Positions 44,948-55,049 of a stretch of 61,352 nucleotides of DNA are shown here, one piece after another (within the stretch, counting starts at the first letter, position 1; the number at the start of each line of letters is the position of its first letter). Source of the DNA: Bifidobacterium cebidarum (GTDB lineage Bacteria > Actinomycetota > Actinomycetes > Actinomycetales > Bifidobacteriaceae). The stretch covers positions 1-61,352 of the forward strand of contig NZ_WBVS01000011.1 in the NCBI RefSeq assembly GCF_009193305.1, given 5' to 3'. A model generated the notes under the pieces. The model made no database searches. It saw nothing but the letters and a program-made list of their open reading frames with translations, and was not told the origin of the DNA. A program made the position numbers and the translations under genes.

Positions 44948-46192
44948 TCACTTACCTTCCTTGCTATTGGCGCGGGCGTCGCGCGGATTGTTCTTCATCA
45001 GTTCGCAGAAACGGTCGAACAGGTAGGCCGCATCGTGTGGGCCTGCTGCGGCCTCCGGATGGTACTGCACGGAGAATGCGGGGATATCCACGCACTGCAG
45101 GCCTTCGACCACGTCATCGTTCAGATCGATGTGGGAGACGAACACCTTGCCGTACTTGCCGTTCTCGAACGGGGCATCCACCGTCTCGCCGATCGGGGCA
45201 TCGACCGCGAAGCCATGGTTGTGGGCAGTGACCTCCACCTTGCCGGTGGTCAGGTCCTTGACCGGCTGGTTGATGCCACGGTGGCCGAACTTCAGCTTGT
45301 AGGTGCCGAAGCCAAGCGAGCGGCCCAGCAGCTGGTTGCCGAAGCAGATGCCGAAGAACGGGTAGCCGGCATCCAGCACCTTCCTCAGCAGTTCGATTTC
45401 CGGACCGGCCTGTTCCGGGTCGCCCGGGCCGTTGGAGAAGAAGACGCCATCCGGGTTCAGGGCTTCGATCTGCTCGAACGTGGTGGTGGACGGCACCACG
45501 TGCACGCGGCAACCGCGTTCTGCCATGCGGTGCGGGGTCATGCCCTTGATGCCGAGATCCACGGCGGCCACGGTGTAGAGCGGCTCCTTGCCCTCATATT
45601 CACCGCATGGCTCGATGGTGTACATCTCCTTGGTGGAGACTTCGTCATAGAGGCTCAGGCCCTGCATCTGCGGGGTGTTCTTCACGTCTTCCAGCATGCT
45701 GTCGATGTCGCGCAGCTTGCCGGTCTCCGGATTGAGCAGCGCCTCACCGGAGAAGATGCCGGCGCGCATCACACCGGCGGAACGCAGGTGACGCACGAGC
45801 TTGCGGGTGTCGATGTGGCTCAGGGACACGATGCCGTTCTTCCTGAGGTCATCGTCCAGGCTGCCCTCGGCACGCCAGTTGCTCACGTTCGGGGAAGGGT
45901 CGCGCACTACGTAGCCGGCGACCCAGATGCGGGAGGATTCGGGATCTTCGCTGTTCACACCGGTATCGCCGATGTGCGGGAAGGTCTGCACCACGATCTG
46001 GCGATCGTAGCTCGGATCGGTGAGCGTCTCCTGGTATCCGGTCATACCGGTGGCGAAGACGATCTCACCGGTCGTCTTGCCCAGGGCGCCATACGGCTCT
46101 CCCACATACACCTGTCCGTCTTCCAAAACGAGGACTGCATCGTCCTTGTCATACATCGGAATAGCGATGGTTCCGGACTCGTTCTGGCTCAC
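44948..46192 (-). CDS. carA: Carbamoyl-phosphate synthase small subunit (glutamine amidotransferase)
   Basis: A 414-residue subunit that releases ammonia from glutamine for CarB. N-terminal [43 protein letters not shown], then the class I glutamine amidotransferase domain: [28 protein letters not shown] (catalytic Cys in GICFG), and [12 protein letters not shown] (catalytic His-Glu). The GTG at 46192 is preferred as start (AGGGGG with 5-base spacing) over an in-frame TTG one codon earlier. Confidence 0.96.
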   Translation of the reverse strand: MSQNESGTIAIPMYDKDDAVLVLEDGQVYVGEPYGALGKTTGEIVFATGMTGYQETLTDPSYDRQIVVQTFPHIGDTGVNSEDPESSRIWVAGYVVRDPSPNVSNWRAEGSLDDDLRKNGIVSLSHIDTRKLVRHLRSAGVMRAGIFSGEALLNPETGKLRDIDSMLEDVKNTPQMQGLSLYDEVSTKEMYTIEPCGEYEGKEPLYTVAAVDLGIKGMTPHRMAERGCRVHVVPSTTTFEQIEALNPDGVFFSNGPGDPEQAGPEIELLRKVLDAGYPFFGICFGNQLLGRSLGFGTYKLKFGHRGINQPVKDLTTGKVEVTAHNHGFAVDAPIGETVDAPFENGKYGKVFVSHIDLNDDVVEGLQCVDIPAFSVQYHPEAAAGPHDAAYLFDRFCELMKNNPRDARANSKEGK

Positions 46193-46357
46193 CAAAACCC
46201 CCTTATGCTGTTTCGGGTATTCGTACCAAGGTTAACGGCCAGCTAAGACTCACACGCCGCCTTACTGGAATACGGCATGCAAACCATGCCTCGCTGGCGA
46301 AGGCATCCGGTTGGTACCGGTTCACATGGTGCAAGCAATTGCCACTTGCCCATGAAA

Positions 46358-46382
46358 AAGCCTCCCCGCAATGGGGAGGCTT
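46358..46382 (-). terminator. Terminator after nusB
   Basis: AAGCCTCCCC (46358-46367) pairs with GGGGAGGCTT (46373-46382) across a 5-nt loop; on the minus strand TTTTT follows. It starts 10 bases after the nusB stop, separating efp-nusB from carA-carB-pyrF. Confidence 0.9.
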
Positions 46383-46391
46383 AATCAATAA

Positions 46392-46895
46392 CTATTCTTC
46401 CGTCTGCTGATTATCAACGGACGGGACTGCGGAATCAGCGGCGTCGGCGGACTCGCCATCGCCGGGCTCCTGCGCTGCGACATCAGCCGGTTCGGCGTCC
46501 TTCGCATTGCAAATCGCGGAAAGCAATCCGTGAATGAACGCCGGGGCATCGTCATCACACAAGGTCTTGGCCAAGGCCAATGCCTCATCGATGGCTACCT
46601 TGTCCGGCACCTCGTCATTGAACAGAATCTCCCACGTGGCGATACGCAGAATATTGCGATCGACCACGCCCATGCGCCTGACCTTCCAGCCCGTGGAGTA
46701 ATCATCCAGTGTGCGATCGATCTGGCGGCGATGTTCCGCCACGCCACGAACGATTTCAATGGCGTAGTCAGGAAGCGGGGTCTGAGCACCCGGGTGAGCG
46801 ATACGCTCATCGAGCAGAGACAGGATATCCTGGCTCTTTTCATCTGCCTCATACAGGGTGTTCAGAGCTCTCTTACGCGCGGTGGAACGTGCCAT
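46392..46895 (-). CDS. nusB: Transcription antitermination factor NusB
   Basis: A 167-residue RNA-binding factor for rRNA antitermination. It has the NusB opening STARKRALNTLYEADEKSQD, the DDYSTGWKVRRMGVVDRNILRIATWEILF region near residues 65-95, and PDKVAIDEALALAKTLCDDDAPAFIHGLL. The last 35 residues are an acidic Ala/Glu-rich tail (DAEPADVAAQEPGDGES...) not needed for the fold. It follows efp by 33 bp. Confidence 0.95.
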   Translation of the reverse strand: MARSTARKRALNTLYEADEKSQDILSLLDERIAHPGAQTPLPDYAIEIVRGVAEHRRQIDRTLDDYSTGWKVRRMGVVDRNILRIATWEILFNDEVPDKVAIDEALALAKTLCDDDAPAFIHGLLSAICNAKDAEPADVAAQEPGDGESADAADSAVPSVDNQQTEE

Positions 46896-46928
46896 ACTGC
46901 TGCTAATCCTCCAGTGCTGCGGAAAGAA

Positions 46929-47492
46929 TCAGTTCTCGCGGCCGGTGTAGGAGCCGTCTTCGGTGTTGATCTTGACGCGGTCGCCCTCGTTGATGAACAG
47001 CGGCACCTGGATCTCGGCACCGGTTTCAACGGTGGCCGGCTTGGTGCCAGCGTTGGAGCGGTTGCCCTGCAGGCCCGGCTCGGTGTGGGTGATGGTCAGG
47101 ACCACGGAGCCCGGCAGATCAACGTTCAGCGGGGTGCCGTCGTGGAAGGACACGAGGCAGTCGGTGCCTTCGAGCAGGAACTTGGCCTTGTCGCCCACGA
47201 GGGTTTTCGGAACCATGATCTGGTCGTAGGTGGTCATGTCCATGAACACGAAGTTGTCGCCATCCTCGTAGGAGTACTGGAGGGTGCGGTTGTCCACGGT
47301 CTCGAATTCCATCTTCATGCCAGCGTTGAAGGTCTTGTCAACAATCTTGCCGGAGAGCACGTTCTTGATGGTGGTGCGCACGAAAGCGGGGCCCTTGCCC
47401 GGCTTGACGTGCTGGAACTTCATGACGGTCCACAGCTGGCCGTCCAGGTTCAGGACGGAACCGTTCTTGATGTCATTGGTAGTCTGTGCCAC
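46929..47492 (-). CDS. efp: Elongation factor P
   Basis: A 187-residue translation factor that relieves stalling at polyproline. KOW-like N-terminal domain with [30 protein letters not shown] (KPGKG tip near residue 33, site of modification in some bacteria), central OB domain, and the C-terminal [45 protein letters not shown] signature. The GTG at 47492 is chosen, with AGGTGA at the right spacing; an upstream in-frame GTG would overlap it. Confidence 0.97.
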   Translation of the reverse strand: MAQTTNDIKNGSVLNLDGQLWTVMKFQHVKPGKGPAFVRTTIKNVLSGKIVDKTFNAGMKMEFETVDNRTLQYSYEDGDNFVFMDMTTYDQIMVPKTLVGDKAKFLLEGTDCLVSFHDGTPLNVDLPGSVVLTITHTEPGLQGNRSNAGTKPATVETGAEIQVPLFINEGDRVKINTEDGSYTGREN

Positions 47493-47624
47493 GTTATTCA
47501 CCTGTTTTCAAATCAAACTTCTAGGGCAATGCCCAAAAATTGCCTCGGCAATTATGCCACAACGGGTATACAGAAGGGCGGCACGGTGTTGTATGTCATG
47601 CCGCCCCGCCCACGAGCAAACCGA

Positions 47625-50264
47625 TCACTCGGGGCTTTTCAGAGCGCCGACCATGTCGATGCGGTCGAGCGAGCGGTTGGTGGCGAGGCTCACCAGCAGC
47701 GTGAAGGCGAGCGCCAGCGCTGCGGCGCCCGCATAGCAGAACCAGAGCACGTTCGGCACGATGTTCATGCCCGGCAGATCCAGCTGGCTTACGAGGAAGC
47801 CGAGCAGCGCGCGTCCGCATGGCATGCCGATTGCAATGCCGATGGCGCTTATCAGCAGCATTTCCTTGTTCACATAGCCATGCACTTCACGCTTGCGGAA
47901 GCCGAGCACCTTGATGGTGGCCAGCTCGCGTTCGCGTTCGGAAATATTCGTGCTGGCCAGCGTATAGAGCACCACCACGGCCAAGATCGCGGCCATGACC
48001 ACGATGAAGCCGATCATGATGAAGAACAGTCGGAAGCTCTTGGAGAAGTCACGCTCCTGCTGGGCGGAGCTCGTCACCGATAGGTATTCGCTGTGTTCGG
48101 CAAGACCATCCGCAAACGCGATTTGCGCATCGTCGTCTCCGTTCACATTGATCAGGTCGGCGTTCGGTGCGTAATCCGTGTCGAATACTTTCTCATACGT
48201 GGACCGGCTCATCACAACGAGGTTACCGGTGTAGTACTGGGCGACTTCATGCACGGTGACGTCAGCCGTATTGGCCATTTGATCGGTAAGGTTCACGCTG
48301 GAGCCGGAGGTGAGCGCCAACTTGCGCGCGGCATTGGCAGTGACGATGATGTCACCATCCGCATATTCCAGCTCGATGGGCGATCCATCCGGCGTTTGCA
48401 GATTGATGTAACCATCCGTTGATTTGCCGTCCGGAATGACCATCAGCTGCGCGGTGAGCTTGGCATCGTCCGCCGCTCTGGAAGCATTGGAGGCATCGGA
48501 ATGCTGCACCGGGGCAAGGGTGACGCTGCCCAGCTGCAGTGGCAAGGTGGATTTCACGTCACTATTCTGGTCCAGTGCCGTCTGTGCCTGGTCATGGTCA
48601 GCGGCTGAAGTCACGGCCATCACATCGTATGGCGCGATTTCACTGTGCTGACGCGGCATCAGCGTCAGAGCGGAGCTGCCCATACCGAATCCTGCGGTCA
48701 TCAGAGCCGTGCAACCAAGCACGCCGATGATGACCATCAGCGCACGGGACTTGTAGCGGAACAGGTTGCGCGCGGCCACCTTGCCGAGGAAGCTCAAATG
48801 ATTCCAGATGAATCCGATGCGCTGCAGCACGATGGTTTTACCTGCTTTTGGCGCCTTCGGTCGCATCAATTCAGCTGGCTCCAGCCGCAGTGAGCCAGCG
48901 CATGCGATCGTGGCGGCACCAGTAATCACCGCCACGAACAGCAGCACGCCGCCCAGTGCAAGGCGCCAGTCAACCAGCAGCGGATAGTTCGGCAACACAT
49001 ACATATTGGTGATGATGTTTCGCATGAACATGTATGGCAGACCAATCAATCCCAGCACATCGCCGAGCAGGCCGCCGAGCAGACATGCGGCACCTGAATA
49101 CACCAAGTATTTGAGCATGATTTCGTGGCGTGTGTAGCCAAGCGCCTTATAGGTGCCGATGAGTCCGCGATCCTCTTCAACCATACGAGTGATGGCGGTC
49201 AGGCTCACCAACAACGCGATCACCAGGAACAGCACCGGAAACATGGTGCCCAACCGCGCGATCATTTCGGTTTGGGTTTTCACATCCTCATAGCTGGTCA
49301 CGGCGCTGCGGTCGCGGATGATCCACTTGGCTTTCGGCATGGCATCCACAGTGCTTTTGGCTTGCGCTTCGGCTTCGGCAATCTTCTGTTCGGCGGCCGT
49401 TTTGGCCGGCAACCCTTCCGGCAGCGCCGTGACTTTGGCCTTTTGCGCTTCGATGGATGCCATGGCCTTGTCCAGCGCGGCTTGATGCACGGTATCGGTG
49501 CGCGCCTGCTCGCGTTCCTTCTGAATGGATTCGATATTGGCGATCGCATCATCAACGGCGTGGCGATAGTCGTCATCGTAGGTGTTCAGCGCTTTCGCAC
49601 CGGTTACCGTGATAACCGCCGAAGTATAGGGGGCATCGTCGTCGCTGAGGGAATCTTGGGCAACGAACATCGGATAGACGGTTTTTGCACCGGAGACCAA
49701 AGCCAGCGGTCCGGTCGGGTTCACGATGTCGTTCGGGTCGATCACCGTGCCGACGATGGTGTACTTGCCTTCCGCAAACGTGCCGGACGTATTGGAATCA
49801 TCAGGTTTGAATGTCAGGGTTTCGCCCAGTGCTTTGCCGCTATCGTTCAGGTACTGCTCGGTGACGGCGATTTCATGACCGGTCTTCGGCAGCCTGCCAT
49901 CCTTCAGATATAGCTGCTCGATGCCCTGATCGTTCAGCGTGGTGACTGTTGTTGAGGATTGCTTGCCATCAACGGATGTGGTCACACTGGCCGAATGTTC
50001 GCCTGTAACCTTGGCCACACCATCGACCTGCCGCAATGCGGCAATATCGTCATCATCGAAGGCGAGGGTGGAGATGATGGCGATGTCATGCATTCCGGTT
50101 GAATCGAAGAAGTCGTCCAAGCCGGCGCGAATATCCTTGGCGATGGTGTTGAGACCGCCGAGCATCATCACGCCGACCGCCACGATCACCAGCATGGCGG
50201 TGAAGCGTTTGCCGTTGTCGGCGATGGCGCGCCATGCGTCTTTCCAGAGTGCTGTTTTCTTCAT
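47625..50264 (-). CDS. FtsX/MacB-type ABC transporter permease
   Basis: An 879-residue permease with an N-terminal membrane helix, a large outer domain of about 280 residues containing a Glu/Lys/Ala-rich coiled coil (about 260-320), three membrane helices (FtsX domain), a short linker, a second outer domain, and a final three-helix FtsX domain ending SLATNRSLDRIDMVGALKSPE. The two FtsX halves with the second membrane bundle are typical of LPXTG/lipoprotein or peptide exporters of the MacB type in Gram-positives. AGGAAC precedes the start. It lies 19 bp after its ATPase gene. The substrate is unknown. Confidence 0.87.
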   Translation of the reverse strand: MKKTALWKDAWRAIADNGKRFTAMLVIVAVGVMMLGGLNTIAKDIRAGLDDFFDSTGMHDIAIISTLAFDDDDIAALRQVDGVAKVTGEHSASVTTSVDGKQSSTTVTTLNDQGIEQLYLKDGRLPKTGHEIAVTEQYLNDSGKALGETLTFKPDDSNTSGTFAEGKYTIVGTVIDPNDIVNPTGPLALVSGAKTVYPMFVAQDSLSDDDAPYTSAVITVTGAKALNTYDDDYRHAVDDAIANIESIQKEREQARTDTVHQAALDKAMASIEAQKAKVTALPEGLPAKTAAEQKIAEAEAQAKSTVDAMPKAKWIIRDRSAVTSYEDVKTQTEMIARLGTMFPVLFLVIALLVSLTAITRMVEEDRGLIGTYKALGYTRHEIMLKYLVYSGAACLLGGLLGDVLGLIGLPYMFMRNIITNMYVLPNYPLLVDWRLALGGVLLFVAVITGAATIACAGSLRLEPAELMRPKAPKAGKTIVLQRIGFIWNHLSFLGKVAARNLFRYKSRALMVIIGVLGCTALMTAGFGMGSSALTLMPRQHSEIAPYDVMAVTSAADHDQAQTALDQNSDVKSTLPLQLGSVTLAPVQHSDASNASRAADDAKLTAQLMVIPDGKSTDGYINLQTPDGSPIELEYADGDIIVTANAARKLALTSGSSVNLTDQMANTADVTVHEVAQYYTGNLVVMSRSTYEKVFDTDYAPNADLINVNGDDDAQIAFADGLAEHSEYLSVTSSAQQERDFSKSFRLFFIMIGFIVVMAAILAVVVLYTLASTNISERERELATIKVLGFRKREVHGYVNKEMLLISAIGIAIGMPCGRALLGFLVSQLDLPGMNIVPNVLWFCYAGAAALALAFTLLVSLATNRSLDRIDMVGALKSPE

Positions 50265-50283
50265 GGGTGTTCCTACCGCTCCC

Positions 50284-50985
50284 CTACCATTCGATATCCG
50301 CGATGGGTGTGGGATTCGAATTGCGCGTGATTTCGGTGACCTTGCCTGAGCGGAAGCGAATCAGACGGTCGCCCATCGGGGCGAGTGCGGAATTATGCGT
50401 TACGAGTGCCACGGTGATGCCATGCTGCCGGCAGGAGTCCTGCAGGAGTTGGAGCACTTCCTTGCCGGTGTTGTAGTCGAGCGCGCCGGTCGGCTCGTCG
50501 CATAAGAGCAGTTTCGGATTCTTGGCGAGGGCGCGGGCGATGGAGACGCGCTGCTGTTCGCCGCCGGAGAGTTGCGAAGGAAAGTTGGCGAGACGATTGC
50601 CGAGCCCGACTTTCTTCAGGGTTTCCCGGGCATCCAATGCGTTCGGGCAGATTTGCGAGGCGAGCTCCACGTTTTCCAGCGCCGTCAGATTGGGCACGAG
50701 GTTGTAGAACTGGAAGACGAAGCCCACGTCGAAGCGGCGGTAGTCGGTAAGTTGCGCTTCATCGGCTTTGGTGATGTCGTTACCGTCGACGATCACTGAG
50801 CCCGAGGTGGCGCAATCCATGCCGCCCAGGATGTTCAGCGTCGTGGATTTGCCTGCGCCGGATGCGCCGAGGATAACGGCGAGCTCGCCCTGTTCAATGT
50901 CGAAACTGGCATGATTCAACGCCAGCACCGCGGATTCACCGCTGCCGTATTGGCGTACCACGTCGTGGAATTCAAGGAAGGTCAT
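50284..50985 (-). CDS. ABC transporter ATP-binding protein (MacB/LolD type)
   Basis: A 233-residue ATPase: Walker [19 protein letters not shown] near residue 36, Q-loop [18 protein letters not shown], signature [15 protein letters not shown], Walker [21 protein letters not shown] and LVTHNSAL. The GALDYNTGK motif and [11 protein letters not shown] match MacB-type exporters. GAGAGGA precedes the start. It is divergent from the TetR gene, which probably represses it. Confidence 0.92.
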   Translation of the reverse strand: MTFLEFHDVVRQYGSGESAVLALNHASFDIEQGELAVILGASGAGKSTTLNILGGMDCATSGSVIVDGNDITKADEAQLTDYRRFDVGFVFQFYNLVPNLTALENVELASQICPNALDARETLKKVGLGNRLANFPSQLSGGEQQRVSIARALAKNPKLLLCDEPTGALDYNTGKEVLQLLQDSCRQHGITVALVTHNSALAPMGDRLIRFRSGKVTEITRNSNPTPIADIEW

Positions 50986-51174
50986 ATCAATCGGTCCTCT
51001 CTTGCGATGCCTTTATGATGTCGCGACTCCAAGAAATACATCACCATGTCGGGTAAATAAATCCACGCAATTCCACATTGTGTTGGGTTTATACTACGAA
51101 ACCGCAGTACATGCGGAAAACACGATACGATGTTGAGTTATTGATTGCAGATGAGGAGCCAGAAAGAGGACAGT

Positions 51175-51858
51175 ATGGCACGACCGAAGACGAGCGAGCA
51201 CAGCGCACCGGAGAAAATGCAGGAAGCGTTCTGGCAACTGCTCGAGCAAAAGCCATACGCCCAAATCACCATCAGCGATGTCACGCGGGCAAGCGGACTC
51301 AATCGCAGTGCGTTCTACTACCATTACGGCAATATTCCCGAACTTGCCGATGACGCCATCGCGGCGATTTACGAACAGCCGGATATCACCGAGTTCATCG
51401 CGCATATCATCCGGCAAGATGAACCCACGGAAGGCATTCGCGCATACGCGTTGCAAAGCATCCAAATGCCGCAACGTCTCATTGCCATTCACAGGCTCTC
51501 GCTTATCGCCGGCCCTCACGGTTCCACAGGTCTTGCCACGCAGTTGAAAGCCCACGTCGTCGAGATCTGGTTGGCAACGCTCGGATGCGACCCGGACACA
51601 TTGAATCCCGGCCAACGTATACTACTGGAATTCGCTTCAAGCGGCATGCTTGGTCTTCTCGCCAAAGCACCTGCACTGTTCACACGGGAGAATATCGAAT
51701 GGCTGAGTCATTCCATATTGCCGGATATCATTGCCCAGCTCATCAATTCATTGAAACCGAGTACCGACAAGGCCGTGCAGTTACTGCCCGTAGAACCAAG
51801 AAATACGGCAGTAACTGCGCATATGCGTCGCCAGAACGCGCAGTTACTGCCTGAATAG
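51175..51858 (+). CDS. TetR-family regulator, divergent from the ABC exporter
   Basis: A 227-residue repressor with an N-terminal helix-turn-helix (PEKMQEAFWQLLEQKPYAQITISDVTRASGLNRSAFYYHYGNIPEL, residues about 10-55) and a helical ligand domain. AGAGGA precedes the ATG at 51175. The 189-bp gap to the ATPase gene holds CCGCAGTACATGCGG (a palindrome near 51104-51118), a candidate operator. The last 20 codons overlap a repeated stem-loop, so QLLP occurs twice in the tail (QLLPVEP, NAQLLPE); the C-terminus has perhaps been extended by repeat growth. Confidence 0.88.
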   Translation: MARPKTSEHSAPEKMQEAFWQLLEQKPYAQITISDVTRASGLNRSAFYYHYGNIPELADDAIAAIYEQPDITEFIAHIIRQDEPTEGIRAYALQSIQMPQRLIAIHRLSLIAGPHGSTGLATQLKAHVVEIWLATLGCDPDTLNPGQRILLEFASSGMLGLLAKAPALFTRENIEWLSHSILPDIIAQLINSLKPSTDKAVQLLPVEPRNTAVTAHMRRQNAQLLPE

Positions 51859-51883
51859 ACCGGAAAACCGGCAGCAACTGCGC
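51777..51883. repeat. Paired CAGTTACTGCC stem-loops spanning the TetR gene 3' end
   Basis: Hairpin A: GCAGTTACTGCC (51777-51788) with GGCAGTAACTGC (51807-51818). Hairpin B: GCGCAGTTACTGCC (51838-51851) with GGCAGCAACTGCGC (51870-51883), one mismatch. A lies wholly within the TetR coding end; B covers the TetR stop codon. The same core CAGTTACTGCC thus appears in both hairpins, and a further CAGTTAC follows near 51904. The layout recalls the twin hairpins at 16168-16281, with a different sequence. Confidence 0.85.
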
Positions 51884-51975
51884 GCAGGCGCCGCTCAAGC
51901 CTTCAGTTACGCTCCTACAACCCCACCTTCTACAATGGTTGCAACACATCAGTTGCGAACAGGGGACAATACATC

Positions 51976-52839
51976 ATGGAACTGCGCGTGCTCAGGTATT
52001 TTCTGGCGGTGGCCGAGGAAGGCAATATCACATGGGCTGCGCAATTGCTGCGCATCTCCCAGCCGACGCTTTCCCGGCAATTGAAGCAACTGGAGGAAGA
52101 GCTCGGGGTCACCTTGTTCGAACGCGGCAGTCATACCATTACTTTGACTGAAGCAGGCCGACTGTTGCGCGACCGCGCGCAAACCATTGTCTCCTTGGCA
52201 GACAAGGCGGAATTCGAGCTCAAGCAGTCCAGCTACGAATTAAGCGGCGATATCATGGCCGGCTGCGGCGAAGTGCGCGCCATGTCATTCCTCGCCGACC
52301 GCATGGCAGCGTTCCGCACACTGCACCCAGGCGTGCGTTTCCATGTAGTCAGTACCACCGCGGACGTGATTCAGGATCAGCTTGAGCAAGGCCTACTGGA
52401 TTTCGGTCTGCTCGCCGACCCGGTGGATACGAGCCGATACGAATTCCTCCGCACCAATATCACCGAACACTGGTGTGCGATGGTACCGAACGGCCACCCG
52501 CTGCAAACCCACGATCAGCTCTCCCCTGCTGACCTGGCCAACGAGGCGCTGCTCCTGCCCTCGCGAGAACCGGTACGCCGTGTGGTGATGAACTGGTTCG
52601 GCCCCTATGCCCCGCATCTCAATATCGTCGGTACGTGCAATCTGCCGGCCAATGGCGCGGCGATGGCGTCCAGCGGTCTCGGACTGTATTTGTGCCTTGA
52701 CCACGGCACCACATATCCGGGCGTGCGCGGCATACGCCTTGCGCCGCCGTTGGAAAGCAGCTCGGTTCTGGTGTGGAAAAAGCAAGGAGCTGCCTCCCCC
52801 GCGGCCGCTGCGTTCGCCAAGTTCCTACAAGCCATGTAA
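51976..52839 (+). CDS. LysR-family transcriptional regulator
   Basis: A 287-residue LysR-type protein. The winged helix-turn-helix (ELRVLRYFLAVAEEGNITWAAQLLRISQPTLSRQLKQLEEELGVTLFERGSHTITLTEAGRLL, residues 2-64) is followed by a coinducer domain. AGGGG precedes the ATG. The gene is preceded by hairpins and followed by a copy of the dispersed repeat, so it stands alone; its likely target is the sugar acetyltransferase gene or a distant locus. No evidence links it to the sulfur motif sites. Confidence 0.9.
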   Translation: MELRVLRYFLAVAEEGNITWAAQLLRISQPTLSRQLKQLEEELGVTLFERGSHTITLTEAGRLLRDRAQTIVSLADKAEFELKQSSYELSGDIMAGCGEVRAMSFLADRMAAFRTLHPGVRFHVVSTTADVIQDQLEQGLLDFGLLADPVDTSRYEFLRTNITEHWCAMVPNGHPLQTHDQLSPADLANEALLLPSREPVRRVVMNWFGPYAPHLNIVGTCNLPANGAAMASSGLGLYLCLDHGTTYPGVRGIRLAPPLESSSVLVWKKQGAASPAAAAFAKFLQAM

Positions 52840-52864
52840 ACATCTATGATGGCTTTCCGTCGAC

Positions 52865-52915
52865 TTTGGCTCCCCTCTGGTGAGGGAGCTGTCAGCGAAG
52901 CTGACTGAGGGAGAG
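52865..52915. repeat. Dispersed intergenic repeat, copy 1
   Basis: TTTGGCTCCCCTC followed by AGGGAGCTGTCAGCGAAG and CTGACTGAGGGAGAG. It can form two stem-loops (GCTCCCCTC/GAGGGAGC and GTCAGC/GCTGAC). The same design, in inverted orientation, recurs at 60931-60976. It sits after the LysR gene and may act as its terminator. Confidence 0.7.
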
Positions 52916-53037
52916 CAGCAAAAAGACAAGTGCTGGCGTTGCATGCCCCAGCGGCATGCACGTGCATAAACCATAAGTATTAGACAGTGCCGCATCAACG
53001 CGATTCAATGATGGCAGAACACGACCAAGGAGCCATC

Positions 53038-53607
53038 ATGACCACCACAGCAGCAGATATTCTTGAGCGCGACCGCACCGGCAAGCCGGTCAATCCATGC
53101 GACCCTGGCTATTGCGCCATAGCCACCATCATCGGCGAGACCGAGCGACTCTGCGCCGAGCTCAACACCGGATACCACAAACCAGCCGAAGCGCACACGC
53201 TATTCGAGCGCATCGTCGGCCACCCAGTCGACCCATCCTTCCGCTTCAATCCGCCGTTTTACACGGATTTCGGGCATAACATCGAAATCGGCCGGGGCGT
53301 GTTCATCAACTGGGGCTGCACGCTGATGGACCGCGGTGGCATCACCATCGGCGACGGCACGTTCATCGGCCCGAACGTGCAGCTCATCACCATCAATCAC
53401 AGCAAGAATCCGATGGACCGCGCCACCACGATGAGCCTGCCCATCACTATCGGCAAGCATGTATGGATTGGAGCAGGAGCCATCGTGCTGCAAAACGTGA
53501 CCATCGGCGACGGTGCCATCGTAGGTGCCGGAGCAGTAGTCACCCATGATGTGCCAGCCAAGTCCATTGTGGCCGGCAACCCCGCCCGCGAAATCGGACA
53601 CGTATGA
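53038..53607 (+). CDS. Sugar O-acetyltransferase (maltose/galactoside acetyltransferase family)
   Basis: A 189-residue left-handed beta-helix (hexapeptide repeat) enzyme. N-terminal helical Mac domain ending in [56 protein letters not shown] with the catalytic His (NH), and the C-terminal repeats [55 protein letters not shown] lies before the start at 53038; an upstream in-frame ATG lacks it. It transfers acetyl from acetyl-CoA to a sugar. The downstream cupin gene is convergent. Confidence 0.92.
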   Translation: MTTTAADILERDRTGKPVNPCDPGYCAIATIIGETERLCAELNTGYHKPAEAHTLFERIVGHPVDPSFRFNPPFYTDFGHNIEIGRGVFINWGCTLMDRGGITIGDGTFIGPNVQLITINHSKNPMDRATTMSLPITIGKHVWIGAGAIVLQNVTIGDGAIVGAGAVVTHDVPAKSIVAGNPAREIGHV

Positions 53608-53622
53608 CTGCGGTGATGCCAA

Positions 53623-53973
53623 TCAACGACGCATCATGATGAGCATCATCTTGGAGGCTTCTTCGGCGTAGACCGCGTGCGGCAGGCGGGTCGGGAAGTG
53701 CAGGATGCCGCCTGGCTTGAGGTCCACGGTCTTGCCGCCGCCGGTCACCTTGAGGTGGCCTTCGAGACACTGCACCAGCACCGGCATGGCGGCGGTGTGT
53801 TCGCTGAGCTCCTGCCCTTTGTCGAAGGAGAACAGCACCACATTGGCACCCTCCACCTGCATCACCGTGCGGGAGACGGTGGCCTCCGGCTGAATCTCGA
53901 CCAGCGGATTCAGATCATCGATGAATTCCATGACCATCGGCTCAGTGTTCTTGGATGCGGTTTCGTCAGTCAT
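53623..53973 (-). CDS. Cupin-domain protein
   Basis: A 116-residue single-domain cupin. Core FSFDKGQELSEHTAAMPVLVQCLEGHLKVTGGGKTVDLKPGGILHFPTRLPHAVYAEEASKMMLIM follows the cupin pattern; the first-motif residues are E and H (ELSEHTA), the second motif has PTRLPHAV. Metal is likely bound by His and Glu; the third His is not obvious. AAGGAG precedes the start. Function unknown; small cupins of this type bind small molecules or aid sugar metabolism. Confidence 0.85.
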   Translation of the reverse strand: MTDETASKNTEPMVMEFIDDLNPLVEIQPEATVSRTVMQVEGANVVLFSFDKGQELSEHTAAMPVLVQCLEGHLKVTGGGKTVDLKPGGILHFPTRLPHAVYAEEASKMMLIMMRR

Positions 53974-54114
53974 ATCAGACTCCTTTATATATATACAGAT
54001 CGCACACGTGGCGGCGCCAACACATGCGCCCGGCTTCAGTGCCGGCCACCGCTTATGTCTACGGTTGCGAGACTTAGACAGTAGCTTAGTCTCGCAACCG
54101 CGATATTGCTGGCA

Positions 54115-54948
54115 TCAATCCTTGCGTCGCACAACGAATGCGATGCCCGTGAGCGCATCGCCATACCTGTTGAATACGCGACGCATTTCCAACACACGCG
54201 CACGCAGATCCGGGTGAGTCAACACATTGCGCATGATGCGCAGCACGCCGCCAATACCCTCGTCCGCAAGATTGCGGCGCATTTTGAGCAATGCCATCGG
54301 TTCCACGCCGCTCCACAACACTTCGAATCCTTCCGATTCCAGTACGGCTCGCCATTCGGCTGCGGTCAGCGGACGAGCGTTGACCTTGATGGCGTGGGCC
54401 AAATCCTTACGAATCGAATCCTTGATGGAGTCGTCCAATTCATCCGGCGCAAGACCCATTTCATGGATTGCATACAATCCACCTGGCTTCAGGATGCGAT
54501 GGGCTTCGCTGATGATCGCATGCTTGCCACGCTCGGACTGCATGGTCAGCATCGCCTCGCCGATCACCATGTCTGCCGATTCGTCCGGCAGACCGGTCTG
54601 TGCAGCGTCGGCATTGATGCATGTACCACCCACCGAAGCTGCCAACGGGCCGATGATCTTCACCACCTGTTCGTCGCGGTCAACGCCGATGTAACCAGCA
54701 GGCCCAGCGTTCAGAATCAGCCGAGTAGTACGGCCGAGCCCCGGTGCGAATTCCACCACACGATTGCCCGCAATGGTCACGTGTGCCAGCATGCGCTTGG
54801 TCAGTTTCTCCCCACCCGGTCTGAGCACGCGCTTACCAAGCTGGGCCAGCACCCAATGGCCCTGCATATGTTCCGCGCCACGATCAGCCTGAGGTAGCTT
54901 CGATTGTTCAATGGACGTTGCCGCCATAGTACTGTTGCGTTCGTTCAT
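54115..54948 (-). CDS. Class I SAM-dependent methyltransferase
   Basis: A 277-residue methyltransferase: RVVEFAPGLGRTTRLILNAGP (motif I) near residue 68, YIGVDRDEQVVKI (motif II), DESADMVIGEAMLTMQ and HRILKPGGLYAIHEMGL. It resembles UbiE/erythromycin-resistance-like small-molecule methyltransferases, but the substrate is not clear. Two in-frame ATGs compete; 54948 has GAGG and is chosen, while 54927 lacks it. It is not in an operon. Confidence 0.8.
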   Translation of the reverse strand: MNERNSTMAATSIEQSKLPQADRGAEHMQGHWVLAQLGKRVLRPGGEKLTKRMLAHVTIAGNRVVEFAPGLGRTTRLILNAGPAGYIGVDRDEQVVKIIGPLAASVGGTCINADAAQTGLPDESADMVIGEAMLTMQSERGKHAIISEAHRILKPGGLYAIHEMGLAPDELDDSIKDSIRKDLAHAIKVNARPLTAAEWRAVLESEGFEVLWSGVEPMALLKMRRNLADEGIGGVLRIMRNVLTHPDLRARVLEMRRVFNRYGDALTGIAFVVRRKD

Positions 54949-55049
54949 AGGCCTCAAGCATACGGAATCAATCACCGATGCAACAGACTGGTTTTTCTGC
55001 TGGTGATGTGGTATGCGCAATAGAATTGCGAAACGACATCCGTCAGCAA

